Made by a program: the position numbers and the translations under genes. DNA of 64,000 bases from Kocuria marina (GTDB taxonomy: Bacteria > Actinomycetota > Actinomycetes > Actinomycetales > Micrococcaceae): contig BMZV01000002.1 in assembly GCA_014652975.1 (NCBI GenBank), positions 124,001 through 188,000 of the forward strand. The letters run 5' to 3'. Shown piece after piece: positions 23,678 through 34,700 of the stretch. The notes beneath the pieces were generated by a model. The model was not told the origin of the DNA. It saw only the letters and a list, made by a program, of their open reading frames with translations, and made no database searches. Within the stretch, counting starts at the first letter, position 1; each line of letters opens with the position of its first letter.

Positions 23678-25201
23678 CTACTCGGCGAGGTCCTGGGCCA
23701 CCGCGAGCATGGTGCGCACCCCGAAGCCGGTCCCCTCCTTGGGTGTGTACCCCCAGGGCTGCGACTCGTTGAAGGAGGGGCCCGCGATGTCGATGTGCGC
23801 CCACGGGATCCGCCGGCCACGCTGCTCGGGGACGAACTCCCGCAGGAACAGCCCGGCCACGAGCATCCCGCCGTACTTGTCGCCCATGTTCTTCAGGTCC
23901 GCCACGAACGAGTCGAGGGACGGACGCAGGTGCTCGGGCAGCGGCATGGGCCACGCGGATTCGCCCGCGCGGGAAGCGGCGCGCACGACACGTTCGCGAG
24001 CGGCGTCGTCGCCCATGATGCCCGCGGTACGCACGCCGAGCGCGGCCATCTGCGCGCCCGTCAGGGTCGCGATGTCCAGCAACAGGTCCGGGTTCTCCTG
24101 GCCCGCGGCCCACAGCCCGTCCGCGAGCACCAGGCGGCCCTCGGCGTCCGTGTTCAACACCTCCACGGTGTGACCGCTGAACATGCTCAACACGTCACCC
24201 GGACGGGTCGCGGAGCCGGAGGGCAGGTTTTCGGCGAGGCACAGCCAGCCCGTCACGGTCACGGGCAACTGGAGCGCAGCGGCCGCGAGGACGGTGCTGA
24301 GCACCGCGGCGGCACCGGCCATGTCCGACTTCATGGTCATCATCGAGGCCGGCGGCTTCAACGACAGGCCGCCGGAGTCGAACGTAATGCCCTTGCCCAC
24401 GAGCGCCACGTGCTTCTTGGCGCGGGCCGGGGACCACTGCAGCTTGACCAGGCGCGGCCCGTTCACGGAGCCCCGCCCCACGCCCAGCAGGCCGCCGTAA
24501 CCGCCGCGGGTCAGTTCCTTCTCGGCGAGCACCTCGACCGAGACCTTCGTGCCCTTCGCGGCGGTGGTCGCCACGGCCGCGACGAACTCGGGGGTCGCGG
24601 TGTCGGGGGAGAGGTCCACGAGGGTGCGCGTCAGGCGCACGGCGCGCGCCACCTGGGCGGCCCGGATGACGGCGTCCTTCGCGGTCTTGCCGAGGTTCTT
24701 GGGTACGACCACGGTCGCCGCGCTCAGCGGAACGTCGGCCTCGGAGGCCGTGCGGGACTTCTGCGTGACGTAGTTGAACGCGCCCAGCCCGATCCCCTCG
24801 GCCACGGCCTGGACCTCGGTCTCGGAGGCCACGGGCAGCGCGAACACGGCGGTTTCGGCCGCCCCGCGCAGGGTCCGCGCCGCAGCACCGGCCGCTTGGC
24901 GCAGGTTCTCGCCACGCTCGTCGTCCTCACCACGGCCCAGTCCCGTGAACACGACGGACCGCGCGTCCACCTCGTCCGGGGCGGGCACCACGAGCACGCG
25001 GTCGAGCCCGCCGGAGACCCGGGCCCGTTCGGCGAGCTCCGTCAGACGACGCCGCACGCCCGCCTTGACGTCGCTCGGTACCGCGAGCTCGCCGTCGTGG
25101 CGTACCCCCAGCACGAGGGCGTCTGCGGAGGTGCCCAGGGGCTTGGTGCTGCTCTCGAGGCGTACCTCGTGGGTGGCCAGGATGTCCTGCGGAGTGGTCA
25201 C
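23678..25201 (-). CDS. pepA: Leucyl aminopeptidase (M17)
   Basis: This 507-residue cytosolic aminopeptidase removes N-terminal residues from peptides using two metal ions. The N-terminal domain (about 1-170) is variable. The catalytic domain carries GKGITFDSGGLSLKP, with metal-binding Lys and Asp, and the signature NTDAEGRLVLADGL with the Asp/Glu ligands. The ATG at 25201 follows AAAGGA at good spacing. It is upstream of lpd on the same strand with about 170 bases between them, and divergent from the PAC2 gene. Role in peptide turnover is from family knowledge. Confidence 0.96.
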   Translation of the reverse strand: MTTPQDILATHEVRLESSTKPLGTSADALVLGVRHDGELAVPSDVKAGVRRRLTELAERARVSGGLDRVLVVPAPDEVDARSVVFTGLGRGEDDERGENLRQAAGAAARTLRGAAETAVFALPVASETEVQAVAEGIGLGAFNYVTQKSRTASEADVPLSAATVVVPKNLGKTAKDAVIRAAQVARAVRLTRTLVDLSPDTATPEFVAAVATTAAKGTKVSVEVLAEKELTRGGYGGLLGVGRGSVNGPRLVKLQWSPARAKKHVALVGKGITFDSGGLSLKPPASMMTMKSDMAGAAAVLSTVLAAAALQLPVTVTGWLCLAENLPSGSATRPGDVLSMFSGHTVEVLNTDAEGRLVLADGLWAAGQENPDLLLDIATLTGAQMAALGVRTAGIMGDDAARERVVRAASRAGESAWPMPLPEHLRPSLDSFVADLKNMGDKYGGMLVAGLFLREFVPEQRGRRIPWAHIDIAGPSFNESQPWGYTPKEGTGFGVRTMLAVAQDLAE

Positions 25202-25407
25202 TGTCGTGTCCTTTCACGGGTGGCTGACGACGATGCGGCGCGGTACGGATGGCCGCGGCGTGCGCGGCGTTCGTGTGGCGCGCACGACTCCGATCCTAGC
25301 CAGCACAGCCCCGGGGAAGCGGGGAATAGGCGGGGTCGCTCCGGGCGTTCCCTTCTCACGAGCGTCGGCGCCCCTGTGCCGCGCCCATGATTCGACGAGG
25401 AGGAAGT

Positions 25408-26337
25408 GTGCTGGATCCCACGGCCCTGTATCTGGGGAATCCCGCGTTGCTGGGAGACGAGCGATTGCGTGGGCTGCCCATGATCGTGGCGCTGTCCGGA
25501 TACGTGGAGGCCGGCCACCTGGCCGGTCAGATCGAGGCCGTCATCCTCGACTCCATGCCGAGCGAGACCGTGGTCCGTTTCGACCTGGACCAGCTCTACG
25601 ACTACCGCTCCCGGCGCCCCCACGTGAAGTTCTCGGAGGACCACTTCGAGGACTTCGAGGCGCCCGAGCTGAACCTGCATGTGGTCACCGACGGGCTGGA
25701 TCGGCACTTCTTGTTGCTCACAGGACCCGAGCCGGACACCCAGTGGGAGCGGTTCAGCTCCGCCGTGGTGGGGCTCGCGCAACGACTGCGGGTGAGTCTC
25801 GTGGCGCTCGTGGGAGGGATCCCCATGCCCGTGCCGCACACGCGGCCCATCCTGGTGACCGCCCATGGTCCGCGTGCGGATCTGCTGCCCCGGATCGACG
25901 GCAACAAGCCCACGTTCGAGGTCAGCGCATCCGCCTCGCACCTGCTCGAACTGCGATTGCAGGAGGGTGGGATCGATCACGTGGGGTTGTCCGTGCACGT
26001 GCCGCAGTACCTCGCGGAGTCCTACCTTCCGCAGGCGGCCGTCGCGGCCCTCGAGTATCTCAGTGCCGTGACCGGGCGCACTCTGCCCACGGACGAGTTA
26101 CGGGAGGCCTCCCGGGACGTGATCCGTCAGATCGACGCGCAGGCGAACTCCTCGCCCGAGGTCCAGGCTGTCATCCAGAACATGGAACGGCGATACGATG
26201 ACGTGGTGGACGCGTCCGCCCGTCGTTCGATTCTCGCCGGGCCCGACGACGCCGACCTGCCCGACGCCGACGACCTCGGTGCCGCCGCGGAGGCGTTCCT
26301 GGCCGCGCAGAGCGACCCGGAGGACCACCGAGAGTAG
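25408..26337 (+). CDS. PAC2 family protein
   Basis: This protein of about 309 residues belongs to the PAC2 family, related to proteasome assembly chaperones and common in actinobacteria. The N-terminal pattern LIVALSGYVEAGHLAGQ-like (here MIVALSGYVEAGHL) and FDLDQLYDYRSRRP are typical. HFLLLTGPEPDTQWERF and GGIPMPVPHTRP follow. The C-terminal tail is acidic (ILAGPDDADLPDADDLGAAAEAF). I prefer the GTG at 25408 because AGGAGG lies five bases upstream; an ATG at 25387 adds seven residues. Whether it assists a proteasome here is unknown, and no proteasome genes are in the window. Confidence 0.9.
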   Translation: MLDPTALYLGNPALLGDERLRGLPMIVALSGYVEAGHLAGQIEAVILDSMPSETVVRFDLDQLYDYRSRRPHVKFSEDHFEDFEAPELNLHVVTDGLDRHFLLLTGPEPDTQWERFSSAVVGLAQRLRVSLVALVGGIPMPVPHTRPILVTAHGPRADLLPRIDGNKPTFEVSASASHLLELRLQEGGIDHVGLSVHVPQYLAESYLPQAAVAALEYLSAVTGRTLPTDELREASRDVIRQIDAQANSSPEVQAVIQNMERRYDDVVDASARRSILAGPDDADLPDADDLGAAAEAFLAAQSDPEDHRE

Positions 26338-26395
26338 GGCCCCGCACCCGGTATGCACGGGCCTCCGTCGCCGAGCCCGTAGGAGGCCCATCCGC

Positions 26396-27691
26396 ATGCC
26401 CGAACCGGTTGCACCCCGTCCGTCCCGGTACAAGGACTCACCCACCGCATGGTTGATTTTCGCGGTGGGTGTTTTCGCGTACTTCTCCGCGGTCGCGCAG
26501 CGCACGAGTTTCGGCGTGGCCACGGTGGAGGCCGCCGACCGGTTCCAGACCGCGGCCTCGGGGCTGTCCCTGTTCTCCATGATGCAGGTGCTCGTCTATG
26601 CGGCACTACAGGTGCCCGTGGGGGTGCTCGTGGACCGGTTCGGCCCGCGCATCCTCATCACCGTGGGGGCCGTGGCCATGGCGGCGGGACAACTGCAATT
26701 GGCCGCGGCGCAGTCCGTGGCCGAGGGCGTGGTGGGTCGCATCCTCGTGGGCGCCGGCGACGCCGCCACGTTCGTGTGCGTCATGCGCTTGCTCCCCGTG
26801 TGGTTCTCCGCGCTGAAGGTACCCATGCTCACCCAGGTCGTGGGCATGACGGGCAACCTGGGCCAGCTCTTCTCCGTGATCCCGTTCGCGGCGTTGCTCC
26901 ACGTGGTCGGCTGGGTGCCGTCCTTCGCGGTCATGGCGGCGATCGCCCTGCTCGCCGCGGTGCTCTCCGGCCTGTTCCTGCGCAGCAACCCGCCGGGCGC
27001 GCGTGAGCTCAACGACGCGATCTCCTTGGCGACCGTGCGCACCTCCATGGGGCAGGCCATCAAGGAACCGGGGACCCAGCTGGGCTTCTGGGTCCACTTC
27101 ACCGTGCAGTTCGTGGGCAACACGTTCGCCCTCATGTGGGCGTACCCGTACCTGCAGAACGCACAGGGGCTGGACCCCACGCAGGCCTCCGCCGTGATGA
27201 CCGTGTACGTGGTGTTCAACGTGGCGGTGGCGCCGGTGATCGGCAAACTCAGTGCGCGCTTCGCGCGCCGGCGCTCCACACTGTCCCTGGCATGCGTGCT
27301 CGTGAGCTGGGCCGGGTGGACGGCACTGCTCGTCTGGCCGGGCCACGCCCCCGCCGTGGTCGTCTACGTGGCCGTGTGCATGATCGCTCTGTCCCTGCCC
27401 GCGTCCATGCTGGCGTTCGACATCGTGCGCTCCTTCAACCCGCCGCAGCGCAACGGCACCGCCACGGGACTCGCCAACGTGGGCGGGTTCGCGGCGTCCC
27501 TGCTCGCGATCTACGTCACGGGGCTCGTGCTCGACCTGCTGTTCGGCGCCGGGATCACACCCACGCTGTACGACGCCGATGCGTTCCGTCCCGCGATCGC
27601 CGCCCAGGCTCTCGTGGCCCTCGTGGGCACGGTCGCGATCCTTCGCTGCACACGCAAGGTGCGCCGGGTGCACGGCCCCGATTCCGTCTGA
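26396..27691 (+). CDS. MFS transporter
   Basis: This 431-residue protein has about 12 membrane helices and belongs to the major facilitator superfamily. The loop between helices 2 and 3 has the family motif as GVLVDRFGPR, and a proline/glycine-rich helix 5 contains GMTGNLGQLFSVIPF. The second half contains SARFARRRS as the repeat of the first motif. A charged tail ends the protein. AGGAGG lies ten bases before the ATG at 26396. The ligand cannot be inferred. It follows the PAC2 gene by 58 bases and may be cotranscribed. Confidence 0.9.
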   Translation: MPEPVAPRPSRYKDSPTAWLIFAVGVFAYFSAVAQRTSFGVATVEAADRFQTAASGLSLFSMMQVLVYAALQVPVGVLVDRFGPRILITVGAVAMAAGQLQLAAAQSVAEGVVGRILVGAGDAATFVCVMRLLPVWFSALKVPMLTQVVGMTGNLGQLFSVIPFAALLHVVGWVPSFAVMAAIALLAAVLSGLFLRSNPPGARELNDAISLATVRTSMGQAIKEPGTQLGFWVHFTVQFVGNTFALMWAYPYLQNAQGLDPTQASAVMTVYVVFNVAVAPVIGKLSARFARRRSTLSLACVLVSWAGWTALLVWPGHAPAVVVYVAVCMIALSLPASMLAFDIVRSFNPPQRNGTATGLANVGGFAASLLAIYVTGLVLDLLFGAGITPTLYDADAFRPAIAAQALVALVGTVAILRCTRKVRRVHGPDSV

Positions 27692-27897
27692 CCCCTGGGT
27701 GAGTGGGAACCCGCGCCGCGCGTCCCATTACGGCTCCGGCTCGCCACGCCCTACCGCTCCACCGCCGACGGCACCCCACTTCGTCCACCGCGGCAAGCGC
27801 CCTCCACAGCACCGCCCCGGGGTGTGTCGGGAGCGAGCTCGTGCACATGCGCGCGGACCGACCCCACCGAGGGGCGTCCGGTCGCCAGGGTGGCGTC

Positions 27898-29331
27898 ATG
27901 ACCATTTCCCATGAAGCCGCCGACACCGTTCGCATCCGCAGCACCGAGGACCTCCTCGCGCTGATCCCTCATCAGGTGGGTCGCCAGCCCCGTAACACCT
28001 CGGTGCTGTTCTTCCCCGTGGCCGACAGCAGCGCCCTGTGCCTGAGCATGAACTCACCCACCGTGGAGACCGATCCGTACGAGCTCGGTGCGGAGCTCGC
28101 CGAGGTCCTCGCGCGTGTGCGTCACTGCGGGGAGGTGGTCGTGACGGTGTACTCGGACCAGGCCCTCGAGGGCGGGATGGATCGCGAGGCCGTGGCCGCG
28201 GCCCGGTGGGAGTGCGCCGTGGAACGGGCGGGACTCACCGTGTTACGCGCCCTCGTGGTGGGTCCGCAGCACTGGTGGGACCTCGCGGAACCGGACCGGG
28301 CGTTGCCCGTCGAGCTGATCCGGGACAGCGCGGTCAACGCCCAGATGATCGCACTGGGTAGCGCTGCCGAACCGGATGCGCCCGAGCACCATCCGCGGTG
28401 GCGGCACCGGTTCGCCCGGAGGGCACAGCATGTCACGCGTGCGTGGGAGCGACTGCGCACGGACGACGGCGATTCCGCACCTGCGCGGACCACGGTGCCG
28501 GGTCCGACGCCGCCCACCATCGACCCCGATCCGCGGCATCCGTTGACGGCGTGGCACCGCGCGGTGCGTTGCGTCCAGGCGGACAGGCAGCACTGGGTGG
28601 ATGCCGTCCTGGGTCTGTCGGACGGACATCTCGCGCTGCTGATCGAGGGGGTGCACGACGACCTCGTCAGGGACGCGCTGCTGTACGCGTGGTTGAGCGG
28701 GAGCACCGCTCGGGCCGCGGCGGCGCTCGCAGGGTTGCGGGCCGCCATGGTGCGACTGGGCGGCGGCATCGCGGGGTCCGAGCCCTCGCAGGACGAGATC
28801 GACGAGGCCCTGCGCTGCGTGGTCGCGGTGGCCGGGGAATGGGACGGCCCGCCGGACTGGGACACCCTGGACGGTGCGTACCGGGTGTTGCAGGTGCTGG
28901 ACGGGATCCTGGGTGCGGGGCGCGACCCGCTCGCCGACCCCACCGAGATCGTGGCGGGCTCGCGGGAGTCGTTGGGTCCTCGAGATTTGTCGGATTCCCG
29001 GGAGACGTCGGGTGACCGAGAGCCGTCAAGTGACCCAAACCCCTCGAGTGACCGGCAACCCTTGACCGCGGCTGCCGCGAGCGTCGTGGCCACCTTGGCG
29101 CAGCTCGAGGTGTACCGGGGTCGCGCCCACACGGCGTCGCGGTTGCTCGCACGCTGCGCGAACCGGGAGGGTGCCGCGGGGTCCGAACGATCCGCGATGC
29201 CCGGCCGTTCCGCGGCGGCCGACGTGGCGCACCGGTTGCGGCACCAGCCCACGCCGTGGTGGTGCGTGGACCGGCGTACCGCGTGGCCAGGCCGGGGCGT
29301 GTGGGAACGCGGTGCCTCGGACCAGGGGTGA
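27898..29331 (+). CDS. DUF4192 domain-containing protein
   Basis: This 477-residue protein starts with the actinobacterial DUF4192 pattern (IRSTEDLLALIPHQVGRQPRNTSVLFF). The first half looks globular, with beta-strand runs such as VVVTVYSDQALEGG. The second half contains repeated helical segments (LIEGVHDDLVRDALLYAWLSG and AAASVVATLAQLEVYRGRAHTASRLLARC). Between about residues 350 and 385 is a low-complexity insertion with a repeating Ser-Arg/Asp-Glu-Pro-Ser pattern, in less GC-rich DNA than its surroundings. The function of DUF4192 is not known to me. The ATG at 27898 begins the conserved domain; an upstream in-frame GTG at 27841 is possible. It precedes the sigma factor gene. Confidence 0.85.
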   Translation: MTISHEAADTVRIRSTEDLLALIPHQVGRQPRNTSVLFFPVADSSALCLSMNSPTVETDPYELGAELAEVLARVRHCGEVVVTVYSDQALEGGMDREAVAAARWECAVERAGLTVLRALVVGPQHWWDLAEPDRALPVELIRDSAVNAQMIALGSAAEPDAPEHHPRWRHRFARRAQHVTRAWERLRTDDGDSAPARTTVPGPTPPTIDPDPRHPLTAWHRAVRCVQADRQHWVDAVLGLSDGHLALLIEGVHDDLVRDALLYAWLSGSTARAAAALAGLRAAMVRLGGGIAGSEPSQDEIDEALRCVVAVAGEWDGPPDWDTLDGAYRVLQVLDGILGAGRDPLADPTEIVAGSRESLGPRDLSDSRETSGDREPSSDPNPSSDRQPLTAAAASVVATLAQLEVYRGRAHTASRLLARCANREGAAGSERSAMPGRSAAADVAHRLRHQPTPWWCVDRRTAWPGRGVWERGASDQG

Positions 29332-29385
29332 TGGGGGCACATCGCTAGAGGTAACGGGGGCGGGCGAAATTTTTTCATGGTGTGC

Positions 29386-29412
29386 GGGAACAAACTGCGA
29401 AGGGTCGGTGTT
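29386..29412 (+). promoter_or_regulatory. Candidate SigR/SigH-type ECF promoter upstream of sigA
   Basis: GGGAAC (29386-29391) is followed by exactly 18 bases and GTT (29410-29412). This matches the actinobacterial disulfide-stress sigma consensus GGGAAT-N18-GTT with one change in the -35. It lies about 125 bases before the sigA start. In Streptomyces the equivalent gene hrdB has a SigR-dependent promoter, so the arrangement has precedent. Confidence 0.5.
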
Positions 29413-29538
29413 AGGGCGAATAAGGCCCTCAGAGTCTCGGCGGGACCCCGTGTCACCACGCCGGACTTGACAGGGTCATAGGTGTGTTGGCCGCTGATGC
29501 GGTGCGCACCCGTAGATCTGTCCAACGAAAGGTTCTCC

Positions 29539-31157
<1,619 letters not shown>

Positions 31158-31158
<1 letters not shown>

Positions 31159-31883
31159 TGTCCTCGGTGAACAAGAACGGTAAGCACTCCATGACCGAAC
31201 GGGATACGAAGGTCCAGGGCATCTTCGACCGGATCACGGACTCCTACGACCGGATCAACACGCTGATGACCCTGGGTCGGCACGCCCAGTGGTGCCGCGA
31301 GGTGGCCCGGCGGGCGGCCGTGACGCCGGGCGGCCGGCTGCTGGACATCGCCACGGGCACGGGGGAGATCGCGCTGGCCGCGCGGCGTCGTGAACCCCGC
31401 GCCGAGATCACGGCGGTGGACTTCTCCGAGAACATGCTCGAGCGCGCCCGCACGAAGCCCGGCGCGGACGGCATCGCGTGGGAGTTCGCGGACGCCCACT
31501 CGCTGGAGTACGCGGACGAATCCTTCGACGCGGTGACCCACGGTTACCTGCTGCGCAACGTGAGCGACGTCCCGCGCGTACTCAGCGAACAGTTCCGTGT
31601 GCTCGCGCCCGGGGGGCGGGTGGTCGTCCTGGAGACGGCACCGCCCCGGGGGCTGCTCAAGCTCGCGGTCACCGCGGGGATGCGGATTGTGTTGCCCCTG
31701 CTAGGACGGGTGGTCGCCAAGGACAAGGACGCTTACTCCTACCTGGAGAGCTCCACCCTCGGATTCATGCAGCCCGCGCAGGTCGCGCAGCTCATGCGCG
31801 AGGTCGGCTTCACGGACGTGGACTTCGAGACCAAGTACCTGGGCACCAACGTGATCCTGTGGGGCCGCAAGCCCGGCCCGTGA
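31158..31883 (+). CDS. menG: Demethylmenaquinone methyltransferase
   Basis: This 241-residue class I SAM methyltransferase of the UbiE/MenG family should make menaquinone from demethylmenaquinone. The N-terminal segment FDRITDSYDRINTLMTLGRH is the family signature, LLDIATGTGEIAL is the SAM-binding loop, and YADESFDAVTHGYLLRNVSD follows. The ATG at 31158 shares its A with the sigA stop. An internal ATG at 31191 (MTERDTKVQ) is a plausible alternative closer to the conserved domain. Coupling to sigA is notable because the two functions are unrelated. A 16-bp terminator follows. Confidence 0.93.
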
Positions 31884-31911
31884 GGGACACATGATGTGAA
31901 GGACACATGAC

Positions 31912-31947
31912 AAGGAAGGCGCGCATCCGAGGATGCGCGCCTTCCTT
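31912..31947. terminator. 16-bp stem-loop between convergent menG and DUF7455 genes
   Basis: A perfect stem with arms AAGGAAGGCGCGCAT and ATGCGCGCCTTCCTT plus an inner C-G pair closes on a tight loop near 31927-31931. It lies between convergent stops, and T residues in CTTCCTT end the right arm. Confidence 0.8.
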
Positions 31948-31999
31948 CGTGTCCGGGCGTTCCGGCGGGGGACCGGAACGCCGCGGGTGGGCCTGTCGC

Positions 32000-32200
32000 T
32001 CAGGCGCCGATGTGCTGCGTCTCGTCCTGCCACGTGGCGGCCAACGGGCGCAGCTTCTCCTCGTTCGCACGAGCGTGGTGGGCGCAAAACAGCAGCTCGC
32101 CACCGGTGGATTCGAGGACCACGCGGACGTATGCCTGGGCACCGCAGGCGTCGCAACGGTGGGTCGCGTTAAGTTCACGCGCTTCGAGTGTCGCGTTCAT
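32000..32200 (-). CDS. Small zinc-ribbon-like protein (DUF7455)
   Basis: This 66-residue protein has the putative metal ligands CDAC (16-19) and CAHH (39-42), set in RCDACGAQAYVRVVLESTGGELLFCAHHA, a minimal zinc-ribbon layout. It is widely conserved in actinobacteria beside sigA and the topoisomerase genes. The function is unknown; DNA or protein binding is possible. It ends ETQHIGA and starts at an ATG with GAGGATCCC upstream. It is divergent from parE across about 230 bases that hold the parE promoter region. Confidence 0.85.
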   Translation of the reverse strand: MNATLEARELNATHRCDACGAQAYVRVVLESTGGELLFCAHHARANEEKLRPLAATWQDETQHIGA

Positions 32201-32368
32201 GGGATCCTCCTCACGGGGTACGGAATGCGACGGCGCTCATCTGAGCCGCCGCACGGCCATCAGGGGTGTCACGCCCCGATCGCACGTACCAGTACAACCC
32301 ACGCGCGCAGTCAATGCTTCCCACGAAGGCCCTGTTTCGCCCACCGCGCACAAACCCCGGGTGCCGAC

Positions 32369-32374
32369 TACAGT
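32369..32374 (+). promoter_or_regulatory. Candidate -10 hexamer of parE
   Basis: TACAGT fits TANNNT and lies 55 bases before the GTG of parE, giving a short leader with GGAG near the start codon. No clear -35 is seen. Confidence 0.35.
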
Positions 32375-32428
32375 GGGATGGTCCCGCACCGCCCGCGGGC
32401 CGCCCCCGAACCCCGGAGTAGCACCACC

Positions 32429-34537
32429 GTGACACCGTCCCGTTCCGAATACAACGCCCGCCACCTCTCCGTCCTGGAGGGCCTCGAGGCGGTACGCAAA
32501 CGCCCGGGCATGTACATCGGCTCCACGGACTCGCGCGGTCTGATGCACTGCCTGTGGGAGATCATCGACAACTCCGTCGACGAGGCGCTCGCGGGGTACG
32601 GCCAGGACATCACGGTGATCCTGCACCGGGACGGGTGCGTGGAGGTCCATGACGACGGTCGCGGCATCCCCATCGACACCGAACCCCGCACGGGCCTCAC
32701 GGGCGTGGAGGTCGTGTTCACCAAACTGCACGCCGGCGGCAAGTTCGGCGGCGGTTCGTACACGGCGTCGGGCGGGCTGCACGGCGTGGGTGCCTCGGTG
32801 GTCAATGCGCTGTCCGCGCGCCTGGACGTGCAGGTGGACCGCGGCGGCAAGACATACCAGATGTCGTTCAAGCGCGGTGAGCCCGGGACGTTCACGGACA
32901 AGGGGGCGCCGTCCCCGAGTGCACCGTTCGAGGCGTTCACGACCGACTCGCACCTGCAGGTCGTGGGCAGAGCCAAGCGCGGCGTCACCGGCACGCGGAT
33001 CCGCTACTGGGCCGACGATCAGATCTTCACCCCGGACGCGCGCTTCTCCACCGAGGAGCTCGTGCGCCGCGCCCGCCAGACCGCGTTCCTGATCCCCGGA
33101 CTGAAGATCACCGTGCAGGACGAACGCCGCCTGCCGGGTACACCGGGCGCGGACGGTCCCGTGGAGGAGGTCTTCCAGTACGACGGCGGGATCTCGGAGT
33201 TCGCGGAGTTCCTCGCCGCGGACGCGCCCGTCACCGACGTGTGGCGGCTGCAGGGGCAGGGCAGTTTCACCGAGCGGGTCCCCGTGCTCGACGAGTCCGG
33301 ACACGCCCGGCTCACCGACGTGGATCGCACGTGCGAGGTGGACGTGGCCCTGCGCTGGGGCGTGGGGTACGACAGCACGGTGCGCTCGTTCGTCAACATC
33401 ATCGCCACGCCCAAGGGTGGCACCCACTTAAGCGGTTTCGAAAATGCGCTGCTCAAGACCCTGCGCAAGCAGGTGGAGACCAACTCCCGCAAGCTCAAGG
33501 CGGGTAACGACAAGCTCGAGAAGGACGACGTCCTGGCCGGGCTCACCGCGGTGCTCACGGTCCGGTTGGCCGAACCCCAGTTCGAGGGGCAGACCAAGGA
33601 GGTGCTGGGCACCCCTGCGGTGCGCCAGATCGTCGCCAAGGTCGTGGAGGCGGAGCTCACCAAGCAGCTGACCTCCAAGAAGCGGGACGACAGGGCCCAG
33701 GCCGGTCAGCTGCTCGAGAAGGTCGTCGCGGAGATGAAGTCCCGGATCTCGGCCCGAGTGCACAAGGAGACCCAGCGGCGCAAGAACGCGCTCGAGACTT
33801 CGTCGATGCCCACGAAACTCGTGGAGTGCCGTTCCGCGGACGTGGACCGCTCGGAGCTGTTCATCGTGGAGGGTGACTCTGCGCTCGGCACCGCCCGGCT
33901 CGCCCGCAACTCCAACTACCAGGCGCTGTTGCCGATCCGCGGCAAGATCCTGAACGTGCAGAAGGCCTCGATCACGGACATGCTCGCGAACGCCGAGTGC
34001 GCGGCCCTGATCCAGGTAATCGGGGCCGGGTCGGGTCGCAGCTTCGACCTGGACGCCGCCCGCTACGGCAAGGTCATCATGATGACGGACGCGGACGTGG
34101 ACGGCGCCCACATCCGCACCCTGTTGCTCACGCTCTTCTACCGCTACATGCGCCCACTCGTGGAGGCCGGACGGGTCTACGCCGCGGTGCCCCCGCTGCA
34201 CCGGGTGCAGATCGTCAACCCGGGCTCCAAGCCCAACGAGATGGTCTACACGTATTCGGAGCGCGAACTCGACACGCTGCTGGGCAGCCTCGAGGAGCAG
34301 GATCGCCGGTACAAGGAGCCCATCCAGCGCTACAAGGGCCTGGGGGAGATGGACGCCGATCAGCTCGCGGAGACCACGATGGACATCCGCCACCGTGTCC
34401 TGCGGCGCGTGCGCGTGTCCGACGCCGAGGCCGCCGAGCGCGCGTTCTCCCTGCTCATGGGCTCGCAGGTGGCCCCACGCAAGGACTTCATCGTGGCCGG
34501 TGCCGCCCAGCTCAACCAGGAGCAAATCGACGCCTGA
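32429..34537 (+). CDS. parE: DNA topoisomerase IV subunit B (gyrase B-type)
   Basis: This 702-residue type IIA topoisomerase ATPase subunit works with ParC to separate linked daughter chromosomes. The GHKL ATPase motifs are EIIDNSVDEALAGY, DDGRGIPID and GLHGVGASVVNALS. The Toprim domain has EGDSALGTA and DADVDGAHIRTLLL, with the metal-binding acidic residues. The GTG at 32429 follows GGAG at 10-13 bases and begins just before the first conserved helix (NARHLSVLEGLEAVRKRPGMYIG). The family includes both GyrB and ParE. Position next to sigA and convergent with a GyrA/ParC-type gene, rather than beside recF, favours topoisomerase IV. Confidence 0.93.
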   Translation: MTPSRSEYNARHLSVLEGLEAVRKRPGMYIGSTDSRGLMHCLWEIIDNSVDEALAGYGQDITVILHRDGCVEVHDDGRGIPIDTEPRTGLTGVEVVFTKLHAGGKFGGGSYTASGGLHGVGASVVNALSARLDVQVDRGGKTYQMSFKRGEPGTFTDKGAPSPSAPFEAFTTDSHLQVVGRAKRGVTGTRIRYWADDQIFTPDARFSTEELVRRARQTAFLIPGLKITVQDERRLPGTPGADGPVEEVFQYDGGISEFAEFLAADAPVTDVWRLQGQGSFTERVPVLDESGHARLTDVDRTCEVDVALRWGVGYDSTVRSFVNIIATPKGGTHLSGFENALLKTLRKQVETNSRKLKAGNDKLEKDDVLAGLTAVLTVRLAEPQFEGQTKEVLGTPAVRQIVAKVVEAELTKQLTSKKRDDRAQAGQLLEKVVAEMKSRISARVHKETQRRKNALETSSMPTKLVECRSADVDRSELFIVEGDSALGTARLARNSNYQALLPIRGKILNVQKASITDMLANAECAALIQVIGAGSGRSFDLDAARYGKVIMMTDADVDGAHIRTLLLTLFYRYMRPLVEAGRVYAAVPPLHRVQIVNPGSKPNEMVYTYSERELDTLLGSLEEQDRRYKEPIQRYKGLGEMDADQLAETTMDIRHRVLRRVRVSDAEAAERAFSLLMGSQVAPRKDFIVAGAAQLNQEQIDA

Positions 34538-34700
34538 GCGCCTCAGGTGGTGTGCTCGGGCAGCGGCGCCGTCTCACGCGCCGGGCGGCGCGACGCCCCG
34601 GACGGTCGGTCGTCCGCGGGTGACGCCGCCGTCGCCCCGTGCGCGGGTCGGTCGCCGACCGTCGCCGATCCATCCTCCTCCGCGGCGCCCGGTCCGCGGG

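Noticed and set aside
29467-29472. TTGACA before sigA, considered as a housekeeping -35
   Set aside because: No TANNNT hexamer occurs at 16-19 bases; the hexamer alone is not enough.
34538-34700. Terminator between convergent parE and parC
   Set aside because: The region has scattered short GC-rich repeats but no stem longer than about six pairs with a sensible loop, so none is called.
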